Shown: piece by piece, positions 32,651 through 39,830 of the stretch
How positions within the stretch are numbered: position 1 is the first letter of the stretch
How the letters are laid out: every line of letters starts with the position of its first letter
Notes under the pieces: generated by a model
Seen by the model: the letters and a program-made list of their open reading frames with translations, nothing else
The model's database searches: none
Told to the model about the DNA's origin: nothing
DNA from: Shewanella psychropiezotolerans
GTDB lineage: Bacteria > Pseudomonadota > Gammaproteobacteria > Enterobacterales > Shewanellaceae
Assembly: GCF_007197555.1 (NCBI RefSeq)
Contig: NZ_CP041614.1
Location: forward strand, 4,022,001 to 4,086,000
DNA: 64,000 nucleotides
Direction: 5' to 3'
Position numbers and translations under genes: made by a program

Positions 32651-32712
32651 GGAGCACGCTCCTCAGTAATCTGCACCATAACATGCCATGTTTAAAGGCG
32701 CTACTGAGGAGC
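32651..32712 (-). promoter_or_regulatory. Alternative hairpins in the dnaX leader
   Basis: A perfect 11-bp inverted repeat (GCTCCTCAGTA at 32658-32668, TACTGAGGAGC at 32702-32712) shares bases with a shorter hairpin GGAGC-AC-GCTCC (32651-32662). The two cannot form together. No T run follows on the minus strand. Confidence 0.4.
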
Positions 32713-32781
32713 ATTTGTACGTTGAATTATTCGCCGTCAAATTCTCAACATTTACGTTGAATTAGTCGCCTTCAAATTCAC
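32712..32781. repeat. Imperfect tandem duplication at the 3' end of apt
   Basis: About 35 bp covering the last codons and stop of apt (32749-32781) recurs immediately downstream at 32712-32746 with a few changes, including GTTGAATTA-T/G-TCGCC. Offset is about 37 bp. Confidence 0.75.
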
Positions 32782-33316
32782 ACAAGGTAACAATTTTTAA
32801 ATCCATGGCTTCGAGACGCTTCTCACCACCAATCTCGGGCAGAGAGATAACAAAGGCAGCATGGTTAACTTGACCACCGAGCTTACGGATCAACTTAACC
32901 GTCGCTTCGATCGTACCGCCCGTTGCAAGCAAGTCATCGACCACTAACACTTTATCGTCAGCAGAGATGGCATCAATATGCAATTCCAGTACATCCTGAC
33001 CATACTCGAGATCATAGCTCTGAGAAATCGTCTCACGTGGTAATTTACCCGGCTTACGCACAGGCACAAAACCGACACCTAATGCCAAGGCTAAAGGCGC
33101 CCCAAACAGGAAGCCGCGAGCTTCGGTACCCACGATCTTGGTAAAGCCTTGATCTTTGTACTCCTCAGCCAGGAGTTCAATGCTTGCTCTATAAGCTGCA
33201 GGCTCTTCAAGCAAACTCGTCACATCTCTGAAAAGAATCCCGGCTTTCGGGTAATCAGGAATTGTTTTTATGCTCTGTTTTATCAATGCTAAGCTGTCTT
33301 TGTTCATGACCATCAT
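32762..33316 (-). CDS. apt: Adenine phosphoribosyltransferase
   Basis: Salvages adenine to AMP with PRPP. 184 residues with [17 protein letters not shown] near the N-terminus, [10 protein letters not shown], and the PRPP-binding loop [16 protein letters not shown]. The start could be ATG 33316 or the in-frame ATG 33307 ([10 protein letters not shown]), which has more upstream purines. It lies directly upstream of dnaX on the same strand, as in E. coli. Confidence 0.96.
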   Translation of the reverse strand: MMVMNKDSLALIKQSIKTIPDYPKAGILFRDVTSLLEEPAAYRASIELLAEEYKDQGFTKIVGTEARGFLFGAPLALALGVGFVPVRKPGKLPRETISQSYDLEYGQDVLELHIDAISADDKVLVVDDLLATGGTIEATVKLIRKLGGQVNHAAFVISLPEIGGEKRLEAMDLKIVTLCEFEGD

Positions 33317-33514
33317 CTTTTGGTTTGGCCGGCGAATCTCGCCAGCTTTAAAAAATCCGGATAAAGCTTATGTGTCTTTTAGCACACTTGCAACAATCTC
33401 CCATACTAATAGGACAAGAATTACGGCATTGGGTCACAATTTAGCGATATTTTCTAAAAAAAAGCCAATACTGAGTTTTCTGCATAAAGATGACGAGTGA
33501 AGAATATTGTAGAC

Positions 33515-33883
33515 TTAATCGTCTAGTTCGGGGATCTGCTTGAGGAAAAAACCTAGGCCTAGGGCGAAGCAAAGCAGCATCACTTTTACCCATATTAATG
33601 GCACGATGGCTATGCTAACGGCAAAACTGAGTCCACTGACAATATAGGCCTTCTTCTTTAGCCCTTTACGGATCCCTCTATTCTGCGCCCAATCATTCAA
33701 ACCTTCTGAAAACCAAGGATGAGTCATCAGCCAATTGTGAAGCCGGTCGCTAGAGCGAGCAAAACAGAAGGCGGCGAGTAAGATAAACGGCACGGTCGGC
33801 AGTATTGGAAGCGGGATCCCCAGCAAGCCAAGCGCCAAACTGCATAATCCACAAATCAAATAAAAACCACGTTTAAAAGCCAC
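33515..33883 (-). CDS. ybaN: YbaN/DUF454 inner-membrane protein
   Basis: A 122-residue membrane protein with helices at about 7-45 and 80-112. The segment LGIPLPILPTVPFILLAAFCFARSS, then LHNWLMTHPWF, is the DUF454 hallmark; E. coli YbaN, also next to apt, has the same motif. Function is unknown. Confidence 0.88.
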   Translation of the reverse strand: MAFKRGFYLICGLCSLALGLLGIPLPILPTVPFILLAAFCFARSSDRLHNWLMTHPWFSEGLNDWAQNRGIRKGLKKKAYIVSGLSFAVSIAIVPLIWVKVMLLCFALGLGFFLKQIPELDD

Positions 33884-33991
33884 TATTTCCCTTACCTCAT
33901 TACTTAACTACTTACCCAACTTTGCTTTATTTACTTAGCTATTTAGTTCTTAATTCATTAGCTAACTCAGTTTGCTGGCATCAAAAAAGTC

Positions 33992-34017
33992 AAAAAAAAC
34001 CACTCCAAAGAGTGGTT
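33992..34017 (-). terminator. Terminator downstream of the 39-residue small gene
   Basis: AACCACTC (33998-34005), loop CAAA, GAGTGGTT (34010-34017), then eight T on the minus strand. It lies 47 bp past the small gene's stop. Confidence 0.88.
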
Positions 34018-34063
34018 AGTTTACCCAAACAAGTGCTGGGTATCTAGACTTGTATTACGTTGA

Positions 34064-34183
34064 TTAAATGAGTCCGGAAAATTTCAACCAAGATAAGGTC
34101 GCCGGTAAAGTGGGGATCATCATGACTAAGATGAAACCAATGAAATAGATGATGTTAAATGGATCTTTAAATGGCTGACTCAT
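34064..34183 (-). CDS. 39-residue single-helix membrane peptide
   Basis: A short gene with a GAGGAAG ribosome site (about 34190-34196) and its own terminator. The peptide starts MSQPFKDPFNIIYFIGF and has one hydrophobic helix (about 10-32), ending SWLKFSGLI. I do not recognise a named family. It lies downstream of hvfC, but a 212-bp gap with a palindrome suggests its own promoter. Function unknown; it may be a small respiratory-complex or transporter subunit, which is a guess. Confidence 0.65.
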   Translation of the reverse strand: MSQPFKDPFNIIYFIGFILVMMIPTLPATLSWLKFSGLI

Positions 34184-34214
34184 AACTTCCTCGCTCAATC
34201 ACTTGGGTAATTTT

Positions 34215-34230
34215 ATTGATCTAGATCAAT
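34215..34230. promoter_or_regulatory. FNR-like palindrome upstream of the 39-residue gene
   Basis: ATTGATCTAGATCAAT is a perfect 16-bp palindrome whose core TTGAT-N4-ATCAA fits the FNR/EtrA consensus exactly. It is centred only about 39 bp from the start codon, too close for a standard -41.5 activation site given the ribosome site, so repression or chance is possible. Confidence 0.4.
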
Positions 34231-34395
34231 TTTTGGCAACATTATAGAGACTTGCCCATAGTTTAGGAAGCGTGCATTTAACCTTTTACCGGCTTTAGTG
34301 TCTTTGATTATGATTTTATTAAGAAAATGATAGCTGTTAACCTAGATCATCTTGTGTGGCCTAATGAACCAAGCCAAATCGACTCATCAAAATCA

Positions 34396-35142
34396 TTAAG
34401 CCAAGTATTGTTTCACCACTCCCTTGGCGGCGAGAGCTGCCAACATCTGCTCACAACCTTGAATTAATGCGTCATCAGCCATCTGTGGATAGGTTTGTTT
34501 TAGCCAAGTCAACAGATGGTCGAAACTGACAGCCTCATATTGGGACAAGTAACCCAGTACTTGTGCTGTTAAGGGGTTGAGTTGCAAAAAAATCACTTCA
34601 TCTTGCACATCGCGATATAGGCAGAATTGCTGCGGACTCTCGGCGGGTGTATCGGGTCGATAATCTTCACTCACTCGCTGAACATCGAAGCGATATTGCA
34701 ACACTTTAGCCGTATCAGACAAACACAGTGCCACTTGCGCTATCGGCCCTTGGATATCCTGATGCAATGGATTATCTTTAGCGACTGCCACGACCAACTC
34801 CATATATTCATAATGGGCCAGCTCGATAATAAATACGGGGTCACTCTCTGTTAACTGGTATTCAGACTGAAGAAAAATGACAAATTCATAGGCTATCTCA
34901 ATAAATATCGGTGTCTGACAGTCATGGGTCACAAAAAAGTCTTGGATCAGCGCGAGCCAGTCATCTTCAGAATATAAACTGTTCAACACGGGGAATGCAC
35001 TGGTAACAAAGCCATTGATATTATTGAAAAACAAATCCCGATATATCTTCATCCGCCGGGCTTCTGTGCCCTCAGGTAATGGCCGTGAAGGTTCCTTGAT
35101 ATAATCGATAAATGACTGTTGAATCATATCAAAATTCATCAT
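34396..35142 (-). CDS. hvfC: HvfC family RiPP maturation partner (DUF2063)
   Basis: The 248-residue protein has a DUF2063-type N-terminal domain: IQQSFIDYIK, then R-x-KIYRDLFFNNINGFVTSAFPVL (about 29-52), and FVTHDCQTPIFIEIAYEFVIFL. In characterised systems this protein partners with the DUF692 enzyme and binds the precursor leader. The C-terminal half (about 150-248) is predicted mixed, with a winged-helix-like end. Its start overlaps the stop of hvfB by 4 bp (ATGA), a sign of coupled translation. Confidence 0.85.
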   Translation of the reverse strand: MMNFDMIQQSFIDYIKEPSRPLPEGTEARRMKIYRDLFFNNINGFVTSAFPVLNSLYSEDDWLALIQDFFVTHDCQTPIFIEIAYEFVIFLQSEYQLTESDPVFIIELAHYEYMELVVAVAKDNPLHQDIQGPIAQVALCLSDTAKVLQYRFDVQRVSEDYRPDTPAESPQQFCLYRDVQDEVIFLQLNPLTAQVLGYLSQYEAVSFDHLLTWLKQTYPQMADDALIQGCEQMLAALAAKGVVKQYLA

Positions 35143-35981
35143 GCGCTCCTTGAAAACTGAGACAAACCAGTCTCTTGGTATCGATGAATTTTACCTATCT
35201 CCTTAAGCAACACCTGTGTCTCAGGAATATTAAAATCTCGCTCTAACAAGGTAGGATGTACTCCGTGCACTCGATAGCAAGTTTGAAGTAACTGCCATAC
35301 AGGCGACACAATATCGGCCCCATGGGTGTCAACTATGATATCTTTTGCTTCTTCAAAATGGCCAGCGATATGGAGATAGGCGACGCGCTCCGTCGGCATG
35401 GCTCTTAAAAACTCATCGGCATCGTATTGATGATTAATTGAGTTCACATAGATGTTATTCACATCGAGCAGCATTTTACAGTCAGCTTCACCGAGCACAG
35501 CAGTGACAAATTCGAGCTCACTCATCTCGGCACCTGGCGCCGTGTAAAAAGAAACATTCTCCAGGATAAGCGGCCTCTCTATAATATCTTCAACTTGCTT
35601 TACACGCTTAACGACATGCTTGACCGCCTCCTCGGTAAAGGGGATTGGCATAAGATCATACATGTGTCCGGCACCCGAACAGTAGCTAAGATGCTCAGAG
35701 TAAACCTGGATCTTGTGCTCGTCCAAAAAGGCTTTCACATTCTTAATGAACTCAATATCTAAGGGAGCTGGCCCACCGATAGACAAAGATAAACCATGAC
35801 AGAAGAAAGGTTTGCTCTCAGTAAGTTGCCTAAGTTGTCGACCGTACTTTCCTCCTAATGTCATCCAGTTTTCCGGGGCAACCTCGAAAAAATCGATAGC
35901 ATCTGGAATAGAGTCACAAAATTCATCCAACATCTCACGCCTTAAGCCTAATCCCACCTTGGCTCGCTCAGTCATATTCAC
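35139..35981 (-). CDS. hvfB: HvfB family DUF692/MNIO iron oxygenase
   Basis: A 280-residue TIM-barrel enzyme of the multinuclear non-heme iron oxygenase family. Members convert Cys residues of precursor peptides into heterocycle/thioamide-type copper ligands. The metal-ligand motifs are in order: H62 (FFCHGLSLS), E96-H97 (YSEHLSY), E141-N142 (LENVSF), D173/N175 (LLDVNNIYVN), H204/H208 (LHIAGH), D218/H220 (DTHG) and E247 (LLERD). All expected ligands appear present, so it should be active. It lies 133 bp downstream of the precursor gene, with a hairpin between. Confidence 0.92.
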   Translation of the reverse strand: MNMTERAKVGLGLRREMLDEFCDSIPDAIDFFEVAPENWMTLGGKYGRQLRQLTESKPFFCHGLSLSIGGPAPLDIEFIKNVKAFLDEHKIQVYSEHLSYCSGAGHMYDLMPIPFTEEAVKHVVKRVKQVEDIIERPLILENVSFYTAPGAEMSELEFVTAVLGEADCKMLLDVNNIYVNSINHQYDADEFLRAMPTERVAYLHIAGHFEEAKDIIVDTHGADIVSPVWQLLQTCYRVHGVHPTLLERDFNIPETQVLLKEIGKIHRYQETGLSQFSRSA

Positions 35982-36037
35982 TCCAAAAAACTTTGCTGAC
36001 TATAGAATATTTCAGTTTTATACTTGGATAAAAACAA

Positions 36038-36063
36038 TTAAGGCCAGTATACACTGGCCTTAA
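36038..36063 (-). terminator. Hairpin between hvfA and hvfB (attenuator or processing site)
   Basis: An 11-bp perfect stem TTAAGGCCAGT (36038-36048) / ACTGGCCTTAA (36053-36063) with a 4-base loop. On the minus strand it is followed by TTGTTTTTA, a moderate U tract. A partial terminator here would give far more precursor than enzyme. Confidence 0.7.
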
Positions 36064-36114
36064 ATGTCTATTCACTATCGTAAAGGCTGCGCCTCAACAG
36101 ACAATAAATGTCAC

Positions 36115-36609
36115 TTACATGTCGCCGCCACACTTACCTTCTTTGGCTTTCTTCATGTCGCCGCCACACTTGCCTTCTTTGGCTTTCTTCATGTCGCCGC
36201 CACACTTGCCTTCTTTGGCTTTCTTCATGTCGCCGCCACATTTTCCTTCACCACATTTGCCCTCTTTGCCCTTCTTCATGTCACCGCCACACTTGCCTTC
36301 TGAGGCCTTCTTCATGTCGCCGCCACATTTTCCTTCACCACATTTGCCCTCTTTACCCTTCTTCATGTCACCGCCACACTTGCCTTCATGGGCTTTCTTC
36401 ATGTCGCCGCCACATTTTCCTTCACCACACTTGCCTTCTTTGCCCTTCTTCATGTCACCGCCACATTTGCCTTCTCCATCGACAAGCTGGTAACCCGCTT
36501 CCATCTGGCTAAAACCAAATGGGTTAGCTTGAGCCTCACCAGCAAATGCTGAACCCATAACAATAGTACCAAGGGCAGCAGCAACAGCAGTTTTTTTAAC
36601 TAAATTCAT
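36115..36609 (-). CDS. hvfA: HvfA family RiPP precursor with twelve EGKCG motifs
   Basis: Secreted precursor peptide of a copper-binding RiPP pathway. Residues 1-23 (MNLVKKTAVAAALGTIVMGSAFA) are a Sec signal peptide; about 24-45 (NPFGFSQMEAGYQLVDG) resembles the conserved leader that the maturation enzymes recognise. The core, 46-164, is a tandem repeat: three 29-residue units (EGKCGGDMKKGK-EGKCG-EGKCGGDMKKA plus H, S or K), two EGKCGGDMKKAK units and a final EGKCGGDM. This gives twelve EGKCG motifs and twelve cysteines, all in the motif. Plus-strand frames across it (for example 36064-36512) are repeat shadows. Confidence 0.93.
   Translation of the reverse strand: MNLVKKTAVAAALGTIVMGSAFAGEAQANPFGFSQMEAGYQLVDGEGKCGGDMKKGKEGKCGEGKCGGDMKKAHEGKCGGDMKKGKEGKCGEGKCGGDMKKASEGKCGGDMKKGKEGKCGEGKCGGDMKKAKEGKCGGDMKKAKEGKCGGDMKKAKEGKCGGDM
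36119..36480. repeat. Coding tandem repeat of hvfA
   Basis: DNA repeat with a basic 36-bp unit and an 87-bp higher-order unit repeated three times. Neighbouring units are almost identical at the DNA level, so copy number could change by recombination or slippage without breaking the frame. Confidence 0.93.
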
Positions 36610-37048
36610 AATGTATTCCTTTAAAATCAGTAAAGTAGTTTAGGTTACCAACTAAACTGCATGTCAGCTGGCTTGCATAAATAGACCTGATGTAACTCAA
36701 ACTTATTTCAAAATTTTTAACAAGATCACATTTATGACGCATATTTCAGTAAATCGCAAGTCTAACCATGATAAATAATGTAACAAATTCAATAAATAAG
36801 GCTATCATTACCAAGTTAAAATTAAGTAATAGAAACATTTTTTGAATCCCATCTAATCATAAGCTAAAATGCTGGCCGCGCTAGTTATAGGACTGATGTT
36901 TCAATACTCGTAAACCAAGCTAACGAGATTTCACCCAGCTGTGTGCCACTCATAAATATTTTTAATACCTCAGCCATGCTAGGCTGCTAGCCGATAATTA
37001 AACTAACACTATGACTCAAACAAGAATGAACCTAACAAGAGCTAAAAA
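36610..37048. other. Divergent region between hvfA and dusC
   Basis: 439 bp, AT-rich, no gene seen. The hvfA leader holds an inverted repeat AGTTTA-G-GTT / AAC-TAAACT (36637-36658). No clear ECF, Fur or CRP site could be assigned. The dusC ribosome site (AAGAG) lies near 37037. Confidence 0.5.
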
Positions 37049-37980
37049 ATGCGTGTAATACTCGCCCCAATGGAAGGCGTTGCCGATGCGCCAATGAGAG
37101 CACTGCTAACTGGTGTGGGGGATACGACCTGGTGATCAGTGAGTTTATTCGCGTAGTGGATCAACTCCTGCCGGAAAAAGTCTTCTATCGCCTATGCGCC
37201 GAATTGGCTAACGAGAGTAAGACTAAATCTGGCACCCCTGTGAGATTACAGCTGCTCGGTCAACACCCCCAGTGGATGGCAGAGAATGCCCTGCGTGCCA
37301 TAGAACTTGGCTCCCTCGGTGTAGACCTTAACTTTGGCTGTCCAGCCCCTATGGTCAATCGTAGTAATGGCGGAGCGGCGCTGCTAAAAGAGCCTGAAAC
37401 CATCTACCGCGTGGTTAAAGCTGTCAGGGAAGCCGTTCCTGACCAGCTCCCGGCAACCGCAAAGATACGTCTTGGTTGGGATGATAAGAGTCGCTGCGTC
37501 GAAATAGCTCAAGCGATTGAGGCTGCTGGAGCCACAGAACTGACCGTGCATGCCAGAACCAAGGAAGAAGGTTACAAGCCTCCCGCTCACTGGGAATATA
37601 TTCAACAAATAAAGCAGGCTATCTCAATACCAGTGATCGCAAACGGTGAGGTGTGGAGCCGGGAAGATTATCACAAATGCCAACAAGTGAGTCAGTGTGA
37701 TGATGTCATGATAGGCCGAGGCGCATTGGCCGTGCCTAATTTGGCTCATGTGATCAAAGGATCCCAAGCTAAAATGCCATGGCCTGAAGTATTACTGTTA
37801 CTCTTGCAATACTCGGACTACGAAATCGTCAGCGAGAAAGAGAAATATTATCCCGCTCGAATAAAACAATGGCTGAAATTCATCGCAAAACAATACAGTG
37901 AAGCCGATGAGCTGTTTACCCAAGTGAGAGTATTGAAAAAAACGCCAGAAATTCTCTCTTTACTGAGAGCACTCGTGTAA
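37049..37980 (+). pseudogene. dusC: tRNA-dihydrouridine synthase DusC, frameshifted at a G tract
   Basis: DusC reduces uridine to dihydrouridine (U16) in tRNA using FMN. The start ATG 37049 gives MRVILAPMEGVADAPMRALLTGVG, then at a run of five G (37117-37121) the frame breaks and reaches a stop. With six G it continues YDLVISEFIRVVDQLLPEK into the 282-residue frame that begins at 37132 and ends at 37980. The rest is intact, including NFGCPAPMVNRSNGGAALL (catalytic Cys) and the FMN-site VIANGEVW. The corrected product is 310 residues, normal for DusC. Could be a single-base sequence error. Confidence 0.85.
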
Positions 37981-38122
37981 ATCTAAAGTACGTTCAAATC
38001 AGCAAGAGTCTCCTGTCTGGTCATACCTGTGATGGGAAGTAGACAAAACTTCCCACATCCCGCTTAGATCTTACTGATGTAAGCCTAAATATGACCTAGA
38101 GTTGATCTTAGTCATAGTCAAA

Positions 38123-38533
38123 ATGCCTCACCAGTTTAGACTTAATATCCGAAATAACTTTTTCAGGCATATACTCGTGAGCAGATCCCATATCAGACAT
38201 GAATTGTCACAGCTAGAATCTAATCTAAGGATAGAGATAGGTAAACTTGCACAGAGTAAAAATATCAGCCTAGATACTCAATCGAGTTCGCTTTGCGAGC
38301 TAATAGCCCTGTTAACCCAGGCAGGCTTATGTGATCACCCATTATTTAGCCAAATAACCCAAGTCGATGCCGCAGTATGTCAGCTGGATATAGGCCTATA
38401 CGGTCTTTGCTCTGATTGTGAGAATGAGATAGAAGCCGAACGCTTAGGCATCAATCCCGTTGAACAGAGATGCACCCAATGCGCCGAAAATCATGAACAT
38501 GAGCACAGACAAGAGTTAAGACTGACACATTAG
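38123..38533 (+). CDS. DksA/TraR-type zinc-finger protein
   Basis: A small protein (136 residues from ATG 38123; TTG 38102 would add 7) with a helical N-terminal part and a C-terminal C4 zinc finger, C-S-D-C then 17 residues then C-T-Q-C, the DksA/TraR spacing, in LYGLCSDCENEI ... RCTQCAENHEHEH. DksA-type proteins modulate RNA polymerase; the acidic tip of true DksA (DxxDxA) is not obvious here. Function otherwise unknown. The upstream region is featureless and no ribosome site is strong, so the start is uncertain. Confidence 0.7.
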   Translation: MPHQFRLNIRNNFFRHILVSRSHIRHELSQLESNLRIEIGKLAQSKNISLDTQSSSLCELIALLTQAGLCDHPLFSQITQVDAAVCQLDIGLYGLCSDCENEIEAERLGINPVEQRCTQCAENHEHEHRQELRLTH

Positions 38534-38602
38534 GCTAACCTGACCTAAACAGCTGACTTCACTTTCCAATCTATGCCCAATCTATTCACTCAAAAGCGAC
38601 CA

Positions 38603-38630
38603 ATAAAAAAGCCTGCATATGTAGGCTTCT
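38603..38630 (-). terminator. Terminator of sohB
   Basis: AAGCCT (38609-38614), GCATATGT, AGGCTT (38623-38628); a T run follows on the minus strand. Confidence 0.85.
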
Positions 38631-38654
38631 CTGGTGTAATTCAAATAATATCGA

Positions 38655-39686
38655 CTAGTTTAAGCGCTGATTTTTCTCGGCAAGTTTATTGAATATTGCG
38701 TTAAATGACAGTGATGCCCCATGCGCAATTTTATCGGCAAACTTTTTCTTCAACTGATAGCGCACCTTGATCACGGTTCTCTCTTTCGCTAGCTTCATCA
38801 CCACATCATCACTGGTCGATATGGCATCGACAAGACCTAATTCGATGGCCTGTTGACCATACCAATGTTCACCCGTAGCGACTTTTTCAAGATCTAATTC
38901 AGGACGATATTTAGCGATAAACTGTTTAAATAGCACATGAGTTTCTTCGAGCTCAGTCTGAAACTTCGCACGTCCCTCGTCAGTGTTCTCACCAAATAGG
39001 GTCAAGGTACGCTTAAAATCTCCTGCAGTATGCTGCTCATAATCGATGTCGTGCTTCTTAAGCAGTTTATTGAAGTTAGGTATCTGAGCTACAACCCCAA
39101 TCGAGCCAACAATCGCAAATGGAGCCGCATATACCTTATTCGCCACACATGCCATCATGTAGCCGCCACTAGCCGCCACTTTGTCGACACAAATAGTCAA
39201 ATGAATATCTGCCTGACGCAGACGGTCCAGCTGACTCGATGCTAAGCCATACCCATGAACCATGCCGCCGCCACTCTCAACGTTAACGATCACTTCATCG
39301 CCTTTCTCGGCGATAGCCAAGATGGCACTGATCTCTTCACGTAGAGAAGCCACTTCACTGGCATCTATGCTGCCCTTAAAGTCGACCACAAACACTCTAG
39401 GGTCTAATATCTCTTCATCTTGCTCTTTCTCGGCTTTCTCTTTGGCCTTCTCATCGGCTTTCAGCTGTTTTTCATAAGCTTTGAACTGCTTCTTAGTCAG
39501 CAACTCCTCTTTAAGATCATGCTTAAGGTTTTTGAGATCTTCAGAGAGGTTTATCAACAATAGCTCTCCCTTCTCCCCTTTCTGCTTTATCGCAGAAGCA
39601 AGCACCACAAGGATGACAGCAATTATCGATATCACTATGGTGATCGCTTTAGCAAAAAACAATCCATATTCGTACAAAAATTCCAA
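38655..39686 (-). CDS. sohB: Protease SohB (signal peptide peptidase family)
   Basis: Periplasm-facing serine protease of the SppA/SohB family, anchored by an N-terminal membrane helix (about 12-32). The 343-residue protein has a Lys/Glu-rich linker (about 60-95), then the catalytic Ser in VAASGGYMMAC and general-base Lys in TAGDFKRTLTLFG. Length fits SohB rather than SppA. Convergent with nothing close; divergent neighbour yciK lies 2.9 kb away, as part of a sohB-yciK pairing. Confidence 0.95.
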   Translation of the reverse strand: MEFLYEYGLFFAKAITIVISIIAVILVVLASAIKQKGEKGELLLINLSEDLKNLKHDLKEELLTKKQFKAYEKQLKADEKAKEKAEKEQDEEILDPRVFVVDFKGSIDASEVASLREEISAILAIAEKGDEVIVNVESGGGMVHGYGLASSQLDRLRQADIHLTICVDKVAASGGYMMACVANKVYAAPFAIVGSIGVVAQIPNFNKLLKKHDIDYEQHTAGDFKRTLTLFGENTDEGRAKFQTELEETHVLFKQFIAKYRPELDLEKVATGEHWYGQQAIELGLVDAISTSDDVVMKLAKERTVIKVRYQLKKKFADKIAHGASLSFNAIFNKLAEKNQRLN

Positions 39687-39783
39687 AGTATGCTCCGACT
39701 TATTTTATCTTGAATGCAAAATTGAGCTCATTCTATCAGAATAAGCTCAATAACAAATGTGCTATCAGGTAAATCAGTCAATA

Positions 39784-39808
39784 AAAAACCCAGCAAATGC
39801 TGGGTTTA
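39784..39808 (-). terminator. Terminator of the lipase gene
   Basis: AAACCCAGCA, loop AA, TGCTGGGTTT; followed by T run on the minus strand. Confidence 0.88.
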
Positions 39809-39830
39809 GAAGGTTAAGCGTTAACGGATA

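Noticed and set aside
36119..36480. CRISPR-like repeat array
   Set aside because: The repeats are contiguous, without unique spacers, and fully coding on the minus strand.
36064..36512. Plus-strand open frames over the hvfA repeat encoding His/Ser/Pro-rich tandem proteins
   Set aside because: They are reverse-frame images of the EGKCG repeat; no ribosome site, no signal peptide, and codon use follows the minus-strand gene.
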